This document shows, one piece after another, positions 28,133 to 35,983 of a stretch of DNA of 64,000 bases. The notes beneath the pieces are model-generated. The model saw only the letters and a list, made by a program, of their open reading frames with translations, ran no database searches and was not told where the DNA came from. Source of the stretch: Candidatus Scotarchaeum otlingeri (lineage in GTDB: Archaea > Thermoproteota > Nitrososphaeria > Geothermarchaeales > JDFR-13); contig MTMA02000006.1 of NCBI GenBank assembly GCA_002011075.2, positions 1,294,599 to 1,358,598 on the forward strand. Direction: 5' to 3'. Numbering within the stretch: the stretch's first letter is position 1; every line of letters begins with the position of its first letter. The position numbers and the translations under genes are program-made.

Positions 28133-28555
28133 TCACTTGAGTAGCTGCAGACCTACTTTGGGATCATATTCTCTGTAGAGTTGTGTGTCAATCTCCAGAA
28201 TCATATATTCTACGGTAACACCGACACGGGTCCCTAATACCACATGCCCTGAAAAGGTATTTCCCGACTCATCTTGTGTAACTATGTGTAAGTGTAGTAT
28301 TAATTCTCCATCTTTGTTTAAGGCTATATTCCCTACTCCAGATGTCAGCTCAACCATCCCTTCATGCGCCCTCTCTTCATAAACCTTCTTCTCAAGATTG
28401 TAATATGCAACCCGAACTCTGTCCAGCGCTCCCAACACAAATACTATTCCACTTGTCACGTTATTTCTCTTGAGGATGTTGATTATACCTTGGTAGAGAT
28501 CTTCTCCTTTCGCCAGCTTACCTATGATAATACGGCCTATTTTTCCTGTTATCAT
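28133..28555 (-). CDS. PPC/DUF296 domain protein
   Basis: 140 aa covering one PPC domain, found in AT-hook plant proteins and as a free-standing archaeal and bacterial protein. Recognisable features are IGKLAKGEDLYQGIINILKRNNV, the segment SGIVFVLGALDRV, and the histidine-rich LHLHIVTQDESGNTFSGHVVLG, which usually marks the metal- or ligand-binding trimer interface. Function is unknown in archaea. It overlaps by 4 nt the end of the upstream epimerase gene (stop-start coupling). Confidence 0.88.
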   Translation of the reverse strand: MITGKIGRIIIGKLAKGEDLYQGIINILKRNNVTSGIVFVLGALDRVRVAYYNLEKKVYEERAHEGMVELTSGVGNIALNKDGELILHLHIVTQDESGNTFSGHVVLGTRVGVTVEYMILEIDTQLYREYDPKVGLQLLK

Positions 28556-29796
28556 TTTATATACCTCCAGAGACAGCCGGTGAAACTATATATATCTTGA
28601 CTGGATAATAATTTTGCTATTAATGAAGAACATATCCATCCATCTAATCCATCTTCTAATAAAGGAGATAGCTTTATTGTATCTCTAAAAATAATCAGTA
28701 GACCATCTTTTGCGAGTATTATCTTTTCATAAGGAGGAATGGATACAAGCTTTTCAAATCTGGACCTAAGTTTCCTTATGTTCATAGAAATTCTTACATT
28801 AGACTTTGTTATTACATAGATCCCGGCTATACCCCTATTGAATAACTTTTTTGCAGTCTCCATATTATCCACTTTTATTGCACTTATCCTCTTTAATCTC
28901 GTTTTATCCTTAAGGTAGTCTTCAACAGCATCCATGGTTAAGTAGATTATATCAGAATCATATACATCTTTAGCATCTCGGCTGATAATTAGTTCAATAT
29001 CTAATTCATTAATAAATGAGATGATTTCGCTACATAATTCTTGTTTCGCTATGGGCATATTGGTGACTAGCTTTATTTTTTCCACCTTCTTATACATAGA
29101 TTTATTTAACGCCTTCCAATCACCAGGTCCAACATATAATTCAGCTTCAAGCGGAATCCCTATATCTTCAACGATAATTTCACCCGTGTATACCCGTCTC
29201 TTAAGAAATCCCTTTTTATATCCATGAAAGGTTATTGTGGCGTATGCTTTTACGGCTTCACCATGGATTTCCCCAGTAGTTGGATTTAACCCTGTTGGGG
29301 TATCTATTGATACTATCGGTTTACCGCTTTCATTTATCATCTTCACTATAGTTCTAATGGGTTCCCTTAATTCTCCTTTTACTCCTGTTCCTAAAATGGC
29401 ATCGATTATAAGTACTGATGAATCGATATTTGATTTGATATCTTGGATAGAGGGGGTTTCGATTATTTCCACTGACATATTCAACTTAGTAAGAGCCTCA
29501 TAATTTCTGCGGGATTCTTCTGTCCTTATATCTTTTGCCTCGCCTAATAATAATACCTTTACATCTGTATATCGTGATAGATGTCTAGCGGCTACAAAAC
29601 CATCGCCACCATTATTGCCCAGTCCTGCTATAATACATACATATCCATCTTTATCTCTTATGAATCTTTTAGCTACTCTAGCAACAGTGGCTCCAGCATT
29701 CTCCATCAATTTATCCCGTGGAACTCCAAGGTACTCAGCATTTTCATCTAGCACCATTATATCCATACTGGTATATTCCCGAGATGGGAGGAGCAT
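28552..29796 (-). CDS. NAD(P)H-hydrate epimerase with a shrunken, degenerate dehydratase half
   Basis: Repairs hydrated NAD(P)H. The N-terminal YjeF_N domain (about 1-220) is complete: ENAGATVARVAKRFI, GLGNNGGDGFVAARHLSRY, ILGTGVKGELREPI and SIDTPTGLNPTTGEI. In bifunctional Nnr proteins a roughly 270-residue ADP-dependent dehydratase follows. Here only about 190 residues remain, and the conserved GTGDVLAG catalytic loop appears as EDGLDGWICSSLIAKLL, lacking the aspartate pattern. The dehydratase activity is therefore doubtful. Total length is 414 aa, against about 500 usual. Confidence 0.85.
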   Translation of the reverse strand: MLLPSREYTSMDIMVLDENAEYLGVPRDKLMENAGATVARVAKRFIRDKDGYVCIIAGLGNNGGDGFVAARHLSRYTDVKVLLLGEAKDIRTEESRRNYEALTKLNMSVEIIETPSIQDIKSNIDSSVLIIDAILGTGVKGELREPIRTIVKMINESGKPIVSIDTPTGLNPTTGEIHGEAVKAYATITFHGYKKGFLKRRVYTGEIIVEDIGIPLEAELYVGPGDWKALNKSMYKKVEKIKLVTNMPIAKQELCSEIISFINELDIELIISRDAKDVYDSDIIYLTMDAVEDYLKDKTRLKRISAIKVDNMETAKKLFNRGIAGIYVITKSNVRISMNIRKLRSRFEKLVSIPPYEKIILAKDGLLIIFRDTIKLSPLLEDGLDGWICSSLIAKLLSSQDIYSFTGCLWRYIK

Positions 29797-29872
29797 ATTT
29801 ATTCACTAATAATATAGATAGTCTGAAGCGTCTAATTAGATATATATCCAGCTTACGGTTCAATATACTATT

Positions 29873-30271
29873 ATGAAGATTTTAGAGGAATTCATAGGCG
29901 AATTAAGTGGATATGCAGAGATAACTAAGCTAAATCAATATAAAACTAATAGAACATTGTATATCAAACTACGGAGGAGCGATTTAAAAGATGTGTTGAA
30001 GATAATAGAATCGATTTTGTTAAGATACGAGTCCTATGGAGAAATCATCTCCCTATATGTAAATCAAGGCGATTTTAAAGACCTCGGGATTAAAACCATT
30101 ATTGTCGATAAAGGATTTATTTGGGAATTATATCTCTATGAATCAAATATTCATCTATTCATTAGATTACTTCTCTTATCAAGTGTTTTAGAGGGGGATG
30201 AATGGCTGGCCTTATATATAGATTATAATCCGGATAGTGCATGGTGGACTGCCGATGAAAGACAAGGATAA
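29873..30271 (+). CDS. Small protein of unknown function
   Basis: 132 aa with no recognised family. Predicted alternation of helix (1-20), strand (TNRTLYIKLRR) and helix (residues 38-55) gives a ferredoxin-like alpha/beta impression. A C-terminal acidic, tryptophan-rich tail follows (ALYIDYNPDSAWWTADERQG). No membrane segment. It is divergent from the epimerase gene and 63 bp upstream of the saccharopine-dehydrogenase-like gene on the same strand, so the two may be co-transcribed. Confidence 0.55.
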   Translation: MKILEEFIGELSGYAEITKLNQYKTNRTLYIKLRRSDLKDVLKIIESILLRYESYGEIISLYVNQGDFKDLGIKTIIVDKGFIWELYLYESNIHLFIRLLLLSSVLEGDEWLALYIDYNPDSAWWTADERQG

Positions 30272-30334
30272 TATCAGGGAGTAACAGTATATTATAATAC
30301 TGGAGCTTTTTAGAGAAGTTGGAGTGGACTTATC

Positions 30335-31441
30335 ATGAGGATACTGGTTCTGGGGGTAGGTAGGATAGGTAGAATAGTGGCGATAGACCTACTAGAAAAA
30401 GGATATGAGGTATATGTAAGCGATTTGGATAAAGTGAGTATCACTCATCTAACATCTCAATACGATGTCAAAATGATGGATTATGGTAATGTATATCGAG
30501 AGGCCGTAAATAGGGCTATCGATTTGGTTTGTACAGCCATACCCAGCACACAGACCCCGATGGTTATCGAGAAGCTTATATCTAATGGACTAAATGTGGT
30601 TGATGTCACTGGCTTTGGGGATATAGATCCATCGAAACACGTCAAAATGGCTCAGGAAAAGGGGGTTATATTAAGCCTTTATAATGGTTTAGCCCCGGGT
30701 CTAAGCCATATTTTGGCTGGGCGCCTCTATAAAGAGATAGACAATTTAGAGTCTCTTGAGATTTATGTCGGTGGTTTACCGGAGACGATAGATCCAGGGA
30801 TAATCTATACATTTAATCCGATAGATTATCTTAGGCAATATATAGAGCCTGCACGACACATTAAGAATGGAGTAATTATTACATATGACCCGCTGGATTA
30901 TAGCGGCATTATAGATATCCCGGATATAGGCTTATTGGAATATTTCCCGACTAATGGTCTATATAGTCTCTTATGGAATCTAGAGGATGTCAAGAATAAA
31001 TCAGAGTTCACATTGAGGTATATGGGGCATCTGGATATTATGAGAAGCCTTAGACATATTGGACTACTTGATACAGATAGAACTGTAGTGGTTAGAGGTC
31101 TTTCATTAACGCCTCTAGAGATACTGGCAGAAGTAACAAGTCAAACTTCCAAAACTCTGCGCGATATAGTGATTTTATATGTAGTTGGGCGTATGGAGAA
31201 CAAATCTGTGGGCTATATAATGATAGATAAGTATGATATGGAGAAAGGAATATCAGCTATGGCAAGAACAACGGGTTACATGCACAGTATAATTGCCCAG
31301 TTATATCTAGAGAAATATCTAGACTCTTCTATCCACTATCCTGAGGAAATAGGATTGAGGGACAATATGTTTAATATAATAATTAGAGAGCTTAAAAGAA
31401 GGGGAATAGCAATTGAAAAGAGAACTGATATGTCTAGCTAA
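30335..31441 (+). CDS. Saccharopine dehydrogenase-like oxidoreductase
   Basis: 368 aa with an N-terminal NAD(P)-binding Rossmann fold (ILVLGVGRIGRIVAIDLLEKGY, GxGxxG at about residues 7-12) and the conserved VVDVTGFGD segment. A mixed C-terminal domain of the lysine/saccharopine or homospermidine-type family follows (YNGLAPGLSHILAGRLYKEI, VGGLPE). In archaea such genes are often of unknown substrate; lysine or 2-aminoadipate metabolism is possible. The 3' end is about 145 bp from the left attachment repeat of the small integrated element. Confidence 0.85.
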   Translation: MRILVLGVGRIGRIVAIDLLEKGYEVYVSDLDKVSITHLTSQYDVKMMDYGNVYREAVNRAIDLVCTAIPSTQTPMVIEKLISNGLNVVDVTGFGDIDPSKHVKMAQEKGVILSLYNGLAPGLSHILAGRLYKEIDNLESLEIYVGGLPETIDPGIIYTFNPIDYLRQYIEPARHIKNGVIITYDPLDYSGIIDIPDIGLLEYFPTNGLYSLLWNLEDVKNKSEFTLRYMGHLDIMRSLRHIGLLDTDRTVVVRGLSLTPLEILAEVTSQTSKTLRDIVILYVVGRMENKSVGYIMIDKYDMEKGISAMARTTGYMHSIIAQLYLEKYLDSSIHYPEEIGLRDNMFNIIIRELKRRGIAIEKRTDMSS

Positions 31442-31558
31442 ATAAGTCGGGTTCCAGATATTTATAATGGATATATAGGGGTAATAGAAGGTTTTAACTT
31501 TCAAACCTTTATCTTGATGCTAAAGCGATATCGCAATAGTATGTTTTCTTGAAACTAA

Positions 31559-31566
31559 TTAAATAC
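31559..31566 (+). promoter_or_regulatory. Probable native promoter of the C/D sRNA, now upstream of the integrase
   Basis: TTAAATAC lies 20-27 bp upstream of the left att copy, the distance expected for a TATA box feeding a transcript that starts at GGCGATGATGA. A second TATA-like TTTATATA at 31577-31584 could serve the integrase. Because the insertion point is inside the sRNA 5' end, the old sRNA promoter would now read into the integrase gene. Confidence 0.4.
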
Positions 31567-31585
31567 TAGTGAGGAATTTATATAT

Positions 31586-31602
31586 GGCGATGATGACACA
31601 TT
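31586..31602 (+). repeat. attL of the small element
   Basis: Left copy of GGCGATGATGACACATT. It ends one base before the TTG that opens the integrase frame. The following sequence shows no box D or guide, so only the sRNA 5' end is present here. Confidence 0.75.
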
Positions 31603-31603
31603 C

Positions 31604-32947
31604 TTGACCAATTGGTTGATTTTTATTACATTACAATTTAAATATCTCCATTTATATCCTATTTTTATGATTGGTCTCGAAGAGATTAGGGATGCTTTAT
31701 CGAGAAGGGGAAAGACTTTATTGCCTCTATTAGATTATGATGAGATATTTGTCTACGCAAAGTATATTTGGAAAAAGAGTGGTAGTATAGAGTCTTTGAG
31801 GACTAGTCTCTATGCTGTAAGGGATTTCCTTAACTATATAGGTTTGAATCCGAAGGAGCTTATAATGTCTATCAATAATGGAGATATTGATATAGTTAAG
31901 GCTTTAAACGAATACATAGATTATCTATTCTTCAATAAAAGGCTTAAGGCATCTACAATTAGAAACGGAAGAATACCCTATATCAAGACCTTCCTAAAAA
32001 AGAATAGGATATCCATTAGTATGGATGACTTAGATTTACCTAGCGTATATAAAGATACTGAAGATAGGATCCCTACAAAAGACGAACTCAAGGACCTAAT
32101 CAATACGGCAGACTTGAAAACCAAGGCTATCATATTAATCTTGATTTCAAGTGGCATCAGAATAGGTGTATTAACAAAACTCAAATTGAGAAATATTGAT
32201 TTTGATTCTGAGCCTATAAAGATCGTTATTCCAGCAGAATTAAATAAAGGAAAAAGAAAATACTTTACATTCATCACACCAGAGGCATCCAATATATTAA
32301 GATTATATCTCGACCATAGAAAGAAAAAAGAGAAATTAACCGAGAATAGCCATTTATTCACAACAAAGTATGGGACTCCATATAGTGAGAGAGTCCTAGA
32401 GGAAGTTCTTAGGAGACATATCAAGAGGCACATAGCTTTAAAGAGGCTTGAAGGGACAAAAGACAATAGATATGACATCCATATACATAGTTTCAGAAAA
32501 TTCTTTAAGACTATGCTCGAGATCTCTGGTGTAAAGAGGTCTTTTATTGAATTTTTGATGGGGCATAAGGGACCTTATCTAAATGAAAGTTATTTCAGAC
32601 CTTTTGAGGAAGATGTTAAAAATGAATATAAAAAAGCAATTCCAAATCTTACAATTATTGAAACAGTTAAACAGGATATAGAAGAATTAAGGAAACAACA
32701 GCTATTAGATATAGCCAAATTATTAGGTTTTCCAGAGGAAAAGATCAAGAAAATGGAAGATATTCTCGCAAAATCAAGGAACATAGATGAAGCAATAGAA
32801 GAAATAAAGAAGCTTAATCAAGAAGTCAATAATCCAAAGAGGGATATATTAGTTATCCATGATGAAACGGAATTGATCAAATATCTTGGGGAAGGATGGA
32901 GAATATTAAGGGAATTATCAGATGGAAGGATTATAATAGAGAGGTAA
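31604..32947 (+). CDS. Tyrosine recombinase (integrase) of the small element
   Basis: Site-specific recombinase for integration and excision at the 17-bp repeats. An N-terminal SAM-like core-binding region (about 22-150) precedes the catalytic domain. That domain has SSGIRIGVLTKLKL (first arginine), HIHSFRKFFKTML (H-x-x-R), FLMGHKGPYLNESYFRP (histidine and nucleophile tyrosine). A coiled-coil stretch and a C-terminal tail with YLGEGWRILRELSDGRIII follow, a tail common in archaeal plasmid and virus integrases. The frame opens at TTG 31604; ATG 31667 (MIGLEEIRDAL) is the likelier start. The att site lies just outside the gene, so it is not split by integration. Confidence 0.92.
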   Translation: MTNWLIFITLQFKYLHLYPIFMIGLEEIRDALSRRGKTLLPLLDYDEIFVYAKYIWKKSGSIESLRTSLYAVRDFLNYIGLNPKELIMSINNGDIDIVKALNEYIDYLFFNKRLKASTIRNGRIPYIKTFLKKNRISISMDDLDLPSVYKDTEDRIPTKDELKDLINTADLKTKAIILILISSGIRIGVLTKLKLRNIDFDSEPIKIVIPAELNKGKRKYFTFITPEASNILRLYLDHRKKKEKLTENSHLFTTKYGTPYSERVLEEVLRRHIKRHIALKRLEGTKDNRYDIHIHSFRKFFKTMLEISGVKRSFIEFLMGHKGPYLNESYFRPFEEDVKNEYKKAIPNLTIIETVKQDIEELRKQQLLDIAKLLGFPEEKIKKMEDILAKSRNIDEAIEEIKKLNQEVNNPKRDILVIHDETELIKYLGEGWRILRELSDGRIIIER

Positions 32948-32973
32948 AAAACACGCTAAATATGGCTTTTTAA

Positions 32974-32987
32974 TAACAATATTGTTA
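32974..32987. repeat. 14-bp perfect palindrome
   Basis: TAACAATATTGTTA lies 27 bp past the integrase stop, in the convergent gap before the gene at 33135. Perfect dyad symmetry suggests a dimeric-protein site. It is followed by GTTTTTTGG. Confidence 0.5.
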
Positions 32988-33001
32988 GATAATGTTTTTT
33001 G

Positions 33002-33025
33002 GTCACCTTAGATGCATAAGGTGAC
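33002..33025. terminator. 9-bp stem hairpin between convergent genes
   Basis: GTCACCTTA at 33002-33010 pairs perfectly with TAAGGTGAC at 33017-33025 around 6 nt. It lies about 55 bp after the integrase stop, following a T6 run at 32995-33000. It may end the integrase transcript or the leftward transcript, or be an operator or replication element together with the neighbouring palindrome. Confidence 0.45.
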
Positions 33026-33134
33026 ATTTAACCATATAAACCATCATCCTAACTTAATAATTTATCAAAAAGATGACGAATCCAATCGAGCACACAATAA
33101 AACAGTAAAATCTACTAATTGCACTACGATAAAT

Positions 33135-33395
33135 CTAATCCTTCCTATCTCTATTAGGTTTGCCGATAATAATAGGCATATGATCTGCATCAATAACATA
33201 TCCTTCATTCTTAAGTATGCTCAATAACAAGGGCATATAGTTATACCTTATATTGTGGGGTGAAGTTTTAAATTCAACGGCTAATTCATATATATCTAAT
33301 TCTACAAATTCCTTATGCGAACTCTCCAATTCCTCCTTAATATAGTTGATAACCCTCTTAATACGCATGTGATATTCGTAACTTTTCCGATTCAT
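33135..33395 (-). CDS. Small probable DNA-binding protein
   Basis: 86 aa, starting MNRKSYEYHMRIKRVINYIKE. The segment VELDIYELAVEFKTSPHNIRYNYMPLLLSILKNEGY, split by a turn, reads as a winged-helix unit. The C-terminus is basic (GKPNRDRKD). Upstream on its strand is a very AT-rich promoter region (33400-33477). Family not recognised. It is convergent with the integrase, across the two palindromes. Confidence 0.55.
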   Translation of the reverse strand: MNRKSYEYHMRIKRVINYIKEELESSHKEFVELDIYELAVEFKTSPHNIRYNYMPLLLSILKNEGYVIDADHMPIIIGKPNRDRKD

Positions 33396-33477
33396 AGTCC
33401 TCAGAAATAATCTTTTTTCTATAAATATATAAATATATTGAATTTTTTTCTCTCTAAAAAAAGTATATATAAAAATA

Positions 33478-34347
33478 TTATCGGTAATTCTTCTTTCGCT
33501 TTATTTTAACACCTAATTTTTTAGCTAATTTCTCCGTATATTTACGAAGCCTTTTCAAAAGAATAATCTTGTCCTTAGTGTCTTCAATCTCTTTATTTAT
33601 CATCTCAATAAAGTAATTAAAGAACCTTGTATTTTCATTTCTACTAATCTGTTTGAACTTATTAACTAAATGAATCTTAAAATCATCGCTCTCAAACATG
33701 TTATTGAATACAGAAATTGCTTTTTCTCCTAACGTCTTCAAAAAAATCGACATAAAGTTATCGATTAGTTTTTCATCTGATTCTATTATATTTGGGTTAA
33801 GCATGTATATTGTTTTGTCGAATGCCTCAGATATTAATTCCTCCATTTCGTTATTAAAGTATATATACAAAAAGTTGAAGAAATATCGTATATTCTCATC
33901 ACGCATCGTCCTTAAAGCTTTATCTACTTCATCTAATAGAATTTTCGTAAATGTCTCTTTATATTGGATATTTTCCATCCTTATTCCTTTTTTGACTATA
34001 TATATAAGGTATTTTTTGGGTCTTATGTAACTACGATCATTCAGCTTCAATAATTTCTTATCCTCAGAAAGTTTATTAATTATATAATAGACCGTTCTTC
34101 TTGGGACCACAATATTATTGTAGATAAAAAGTTTCTCTCTTCCTGATATAGTATTAAGTAATTCATAAGGTCTAAATGGTCCTCCACCTAATATCTCGTC
34201 TATATAGACTTCAATAGCCTTATAATTAGCCTTATCTTTTTTCATTATTATCATTGCACTAAGTATTATTTTGTGCAATGCTAATAAATCTTTTTGGGGA
34301 TGTGAAGAGGTGATTATCCAATTGACGAAATATAAGTCAATCACCAA
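33478..34347 (-). CDS. Winged-helix protein with a long helical C-terminus
   Basis: The N-terminal 90 residues look like a winged-helix DNA-binding domain (YKAIEVYIDEI, RRTVYYIINKLSEDKKLLKLNDRSYIRP). About 180 residues of charged helices follow, ending KLAKKLGVKIKRKKNYR, so oligomerisation or a second DNA contact is likely. The listed frame opens far upstream; ATG 34254 or 34245 (MIIMKKDKANYK) is the probable start, since an inverted repeat covers this point and the divergent gene begins nearby. Probably a repressor controlling the divergent pair; no family recognised. Confidence 0.6.
   Translation of the reverse strand: MVIDLYFVNWIITSSHPQKDLLALHKIILSAMIIMKKDKANYKAIEVYIDEILGGGPFRPYELLNTISGREKLFIYNNIVVPRRTVYYIINKLSEDKKLLKLNDRSYIRPKKYLIYIVKKGIRMENIQYKETFTKILLDEVDKALRTMRDENIRYFFNFLYIYFNNEMEELISEAFDKTIYMLNPNIIESDEKLIDNFMSIFLKTLGEKAISVFNNMFESDDFKIHLVNKFKQISRNENTRFFNYFIEMINKEIEDTKDKIILLKRLRKYTEKLAKKLGVKIKRKKNYR
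34252..34280. promoter_or_regulatory. Operator-like inverted repeat in the divergent promoter
   Basis: CATTGCAC (34252-34259) and GTGCAATG (34273-34280) form a perfect 8-bp dyad with a 13-nt spacer, covering the probable start of the leftward regulator and about 30-60 bp ahead of the rightward gene start. The position fits autoregulation of both directions by one dimeric protein. Confidence 0.5.
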
Positions 34348-34558
34348 TAATGATGAGGTTTTCAGGAAAGTTATGAAGATTATCGAGAAAGCTGGAAAAC
34401 CCGTCTCAATAGACTATGTCGCTCATCATCTCGGCGTTGGATGGAATACAGCTAGAGCCATACTCTTCATGTTAGCAATGGAGGATAAGATAGTCGCAAT
34501 AGACACAACGAAATCATGGATATTCATCCTAAAGGGTGATATTGTAAGTGAAAAATGA
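34271..34558 (+). CDS. Winged-helix DNA-binding protein
   Basis: The probable start is GTG 34310 (MIIQLTKYKSIT), giving 82 aa; the longer TTG frame from 34271 would run through the operator. A typical winged helix is visible: KPVSIDYVAHHLGVGWNTARAILFMLAMEDKIVAID. The tail is short. It begins a rightward run of four overlapping genes. A small transcription factor of the element is the simplest reading. Confidence 0.75.
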   Translation: MCNANKSFWGCEEVIIQLTKYKSITNNDEVFRKVMKIIEKAGKPVSIDYVAHHLGVGWNTARAILFMLAMEDKIVAIDTTKSWIFILKGDIVSEK

Positions 34559-35099
34559 AGAGTTAAAGAAATTTATTGGCGATATAAGAATTAAAGAGAT
34601 AAATAGAATCTACAGACAAGGCTATGAAATCATCCAAGAAAGCGATCAACTATTTGATGAAACTTTAGATTACATATTCAGTCAAACTCTTTTGGCAAAT
34701 AAACAAGACTTTTTAATGAAGTGCTTATGTAATAAGCTAGGTAAACATATACCTAAAAACTTATTATTTATCTCTAAAGAAGAATTATCAAAGCTTATTA
34801 ACAAACTACTAGTGAAGAGGGGGTCCTATCCATATGAATGGATGCAGAAATTGATGTCAACAAATGTTTTTGTGCATGTGTGCAAGGTATCCGAGAAGAG
34901 AATGATAGATCTAAATTTATTCATAAGATATAGATATAGTTATAGATATTCCTTATTTATTATTTATTTATTATTTATTATTCTATATTCGATAAAACAT
35001 GTTCTTTATGCAGAAGATGACGTCATAACATCATTCATGACATCAAACCGTCAACATTTGTTGTCGTCAAGTTTTGCAACGGTGATTCCGAATGTCTAA
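34548..35099 (+). CDS. Unknown element protein with a putative membrane helix
   Basis: 183 aa, starting GTG 34548 within the end of the previous gene. The first 125 residues are helical and charged. Residues about 127-150 are encoded by simple-sequence DNA (RYRYSYRYSLFIIYLLFIILY) that yields a hydrophobic helix, and the last 35 residues look unrelated to the rest. The repeat tract could make this tail unstable in length or frame. No family recognised. Confidence 0.5.
   Translation: MKNEELKKFIGDIRIKEINRIYRQGYEIIQESDQLFDETLDYIFSQTLLANKQDFLMKCLCNKLGKHIPKNLLFISKEELSKLINKLLVKRGSYPYEWMQKLMSTNVFVHVCKVSEKRMIDLNLFIRYRYSYRYSLFIIYLLFIILYSIKHVLYAEDDVITSFMTSNRQHLLSSSFATVIPNV
34953..34982 (+). repeat. Tandem 11-bp TTATTTATTAT repeat inside a gene
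   Basis: Two exact units (34953-34963 and 34964-34974) and a partial third. The unit length is not a multiple of three, so gain or loss of a unit would shift the frame of the gene at 34548. An imperfect TATAGATATAGA stretch precedes it. Confidence 0.6.
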
Positions 35100-35574
35100 G
35101 AAAGTCAAATATACGATTTATCTATCTGAATATACACATAAAAAACTCATTACATATATAGATAGTATATCTAAAAACAGTCATTATGGTCTCAAGAGTA
35201 TGATTATTGAAGAGGCAATTCTAGATTTTCTATTTCGGCACACACGCACACAAGAACAAAACTTGACATCAAGACTTGCAGATAAGGAAATATCCCTACC
35301 TAAAAATATGAGCAGTCAAACCAAAAACAAGATCTATGATTTCATCAATTCAGTTAAGTCATTAGGAATAAAAAAAGGGGAGAAACGGACCAAGAGAGAT
35401 ATCTATGGGATCCTTACGAGAGAGATTGGTATAACTGATAAACGGACTCATGAAAAATACCTAAAGTTATTCCTAAAATATGGAATACTCGAGGAACATC
35501 CGAAGCTCCCAAATATCTACATCTTTAAAGTCGGCTTAGAACAAGGGGAGGCGCCAATTAATGATGAGGATTGA
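35092..35574 (+). CDS. Ribbon-helix-helix/winged-helix protein
   Basis: 160 aa. The N-terminal 45 residues read like a ribbon-helix-helix unit (VKYTIYLSEYTHKKLITYID, then GLKSMIIEEAILDFLF). After a polar linker, a winged-helix-like C-terminal domain follows (TKRDIYGILTREIGITDKRT, LKLFLKYGILEEHPKLPNIYIF). A two-domain DNA-binding protein, possibly a copy-number or transcription regulator. It overlaps its neighbours by 8 and 14 nt, showing one polycistronic unit. Confidence 0.65.
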   Translation: MSKKVKYTIYLSEYTHKKLITYIDSISKNSHYGLKSMIIEEAILDFLFRHTRTQEQNLTSRLADKEISLPKNMSSQTKNKIYDFINSVKSLGIKKGEKRTKRDIYGILTREIGITDKRTHEKYLKLFLKYGILEEHPKLPNIYIFKVGLEQGEAPINDED

Positions 35575-35908
35575 GAGACTCGAATCAGAACTAAACAAGA
35601 TCCTCAAAAGATTCGGATATGAATATAAAGCCATAATAATAGATGATCCTAATAGGGATAAGTATGGAGAGATAGACACCAAGAACAAGATCATATACAT
35701 CTACACATCAGATGAGAAGAGAGTATATAGAATTCTTCTTCATGAAATCATCGAATTGGAGCTTAATCCCTTAATAAACAAATATATTAGGTTTATAAAC
35801 AAATTGATGGAATATATCCAAGAAGAATTATATAGAGATAAAGAGAGAACCATAAAGGAATTTATCGAAAAAATAGGAATAAGACTTATTAACGAAAGAT
35901 ATAGATAA
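35561..35908 (+). CDS. Small HExxE protein, metallopeptidase-like
   Basis: 115 aa. After two strands (EYKAIIIDDPNRDKYGEI, KNKIIYIYTS) comes the helix YRILLHEIIELELNPLI, with HEIIE resembling the metal-binding helix of small zincins, though the second histidine is a glutamate. The C-terminal half is helical and basic. Archaeal plasmids and viruses often carry such minimal zincin-like proteins, but activity cannot be assumed. Last gene before the right att site. Confidence 0.6.
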   Translation: MMRIERLESELNKILKRFGYEYKAIIIDDPNRDKYGEIDTKNKIIYIYTSDEKRVYRILLHEIIELELNPLINKYIRFINKLMEYIQEELYRDKERTIKEFIEKIGIRLINERYR

Positions 35909-35966
35909 TAATATTACGGAAGGATAAGGGATAATATGTAATGTAATAAATTCCAACCGTATCAAC

Positions 35967-35983
35967 GGCGATGATGACACATT
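35967..35983 (+). repeat. attR of the small element
   Basis: Right copy of GGCGATGATGACACATT, identical to 31586-31602. Here it continues into the guide, box C' and box D of the sRNA-like sequence. Confidence 0.75.

Larger units (their letters stand above)
31586..35983. mobile_element. 4.4-kb integrated element bounded by 17-bp direct repeats
   Basis: The exact repeat GGCGATGATGACACATT occurs at 31586-31602 and 35967-35983. Between them are an intact tyrosine recombinase and five or six small genes that include winged-helix, ribbon-helix-helix and HExxE proteins, with palindromic control regions. No replication initiator, capsid or conjugation gene is recognised. The element could be a satellite or a decayed plasmid. 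The right repeat is the start of a C/D-box sRNA-like sequence, so the target site appears to be that RNA gene. Confidence 0.8.

Noticed and set aside
33012-33227. 71-codon plus-strand frame after the integrase
   Set aside because: It crosses the hairpin and overlaps the more convincing minus-strand gene at 33135-33395.
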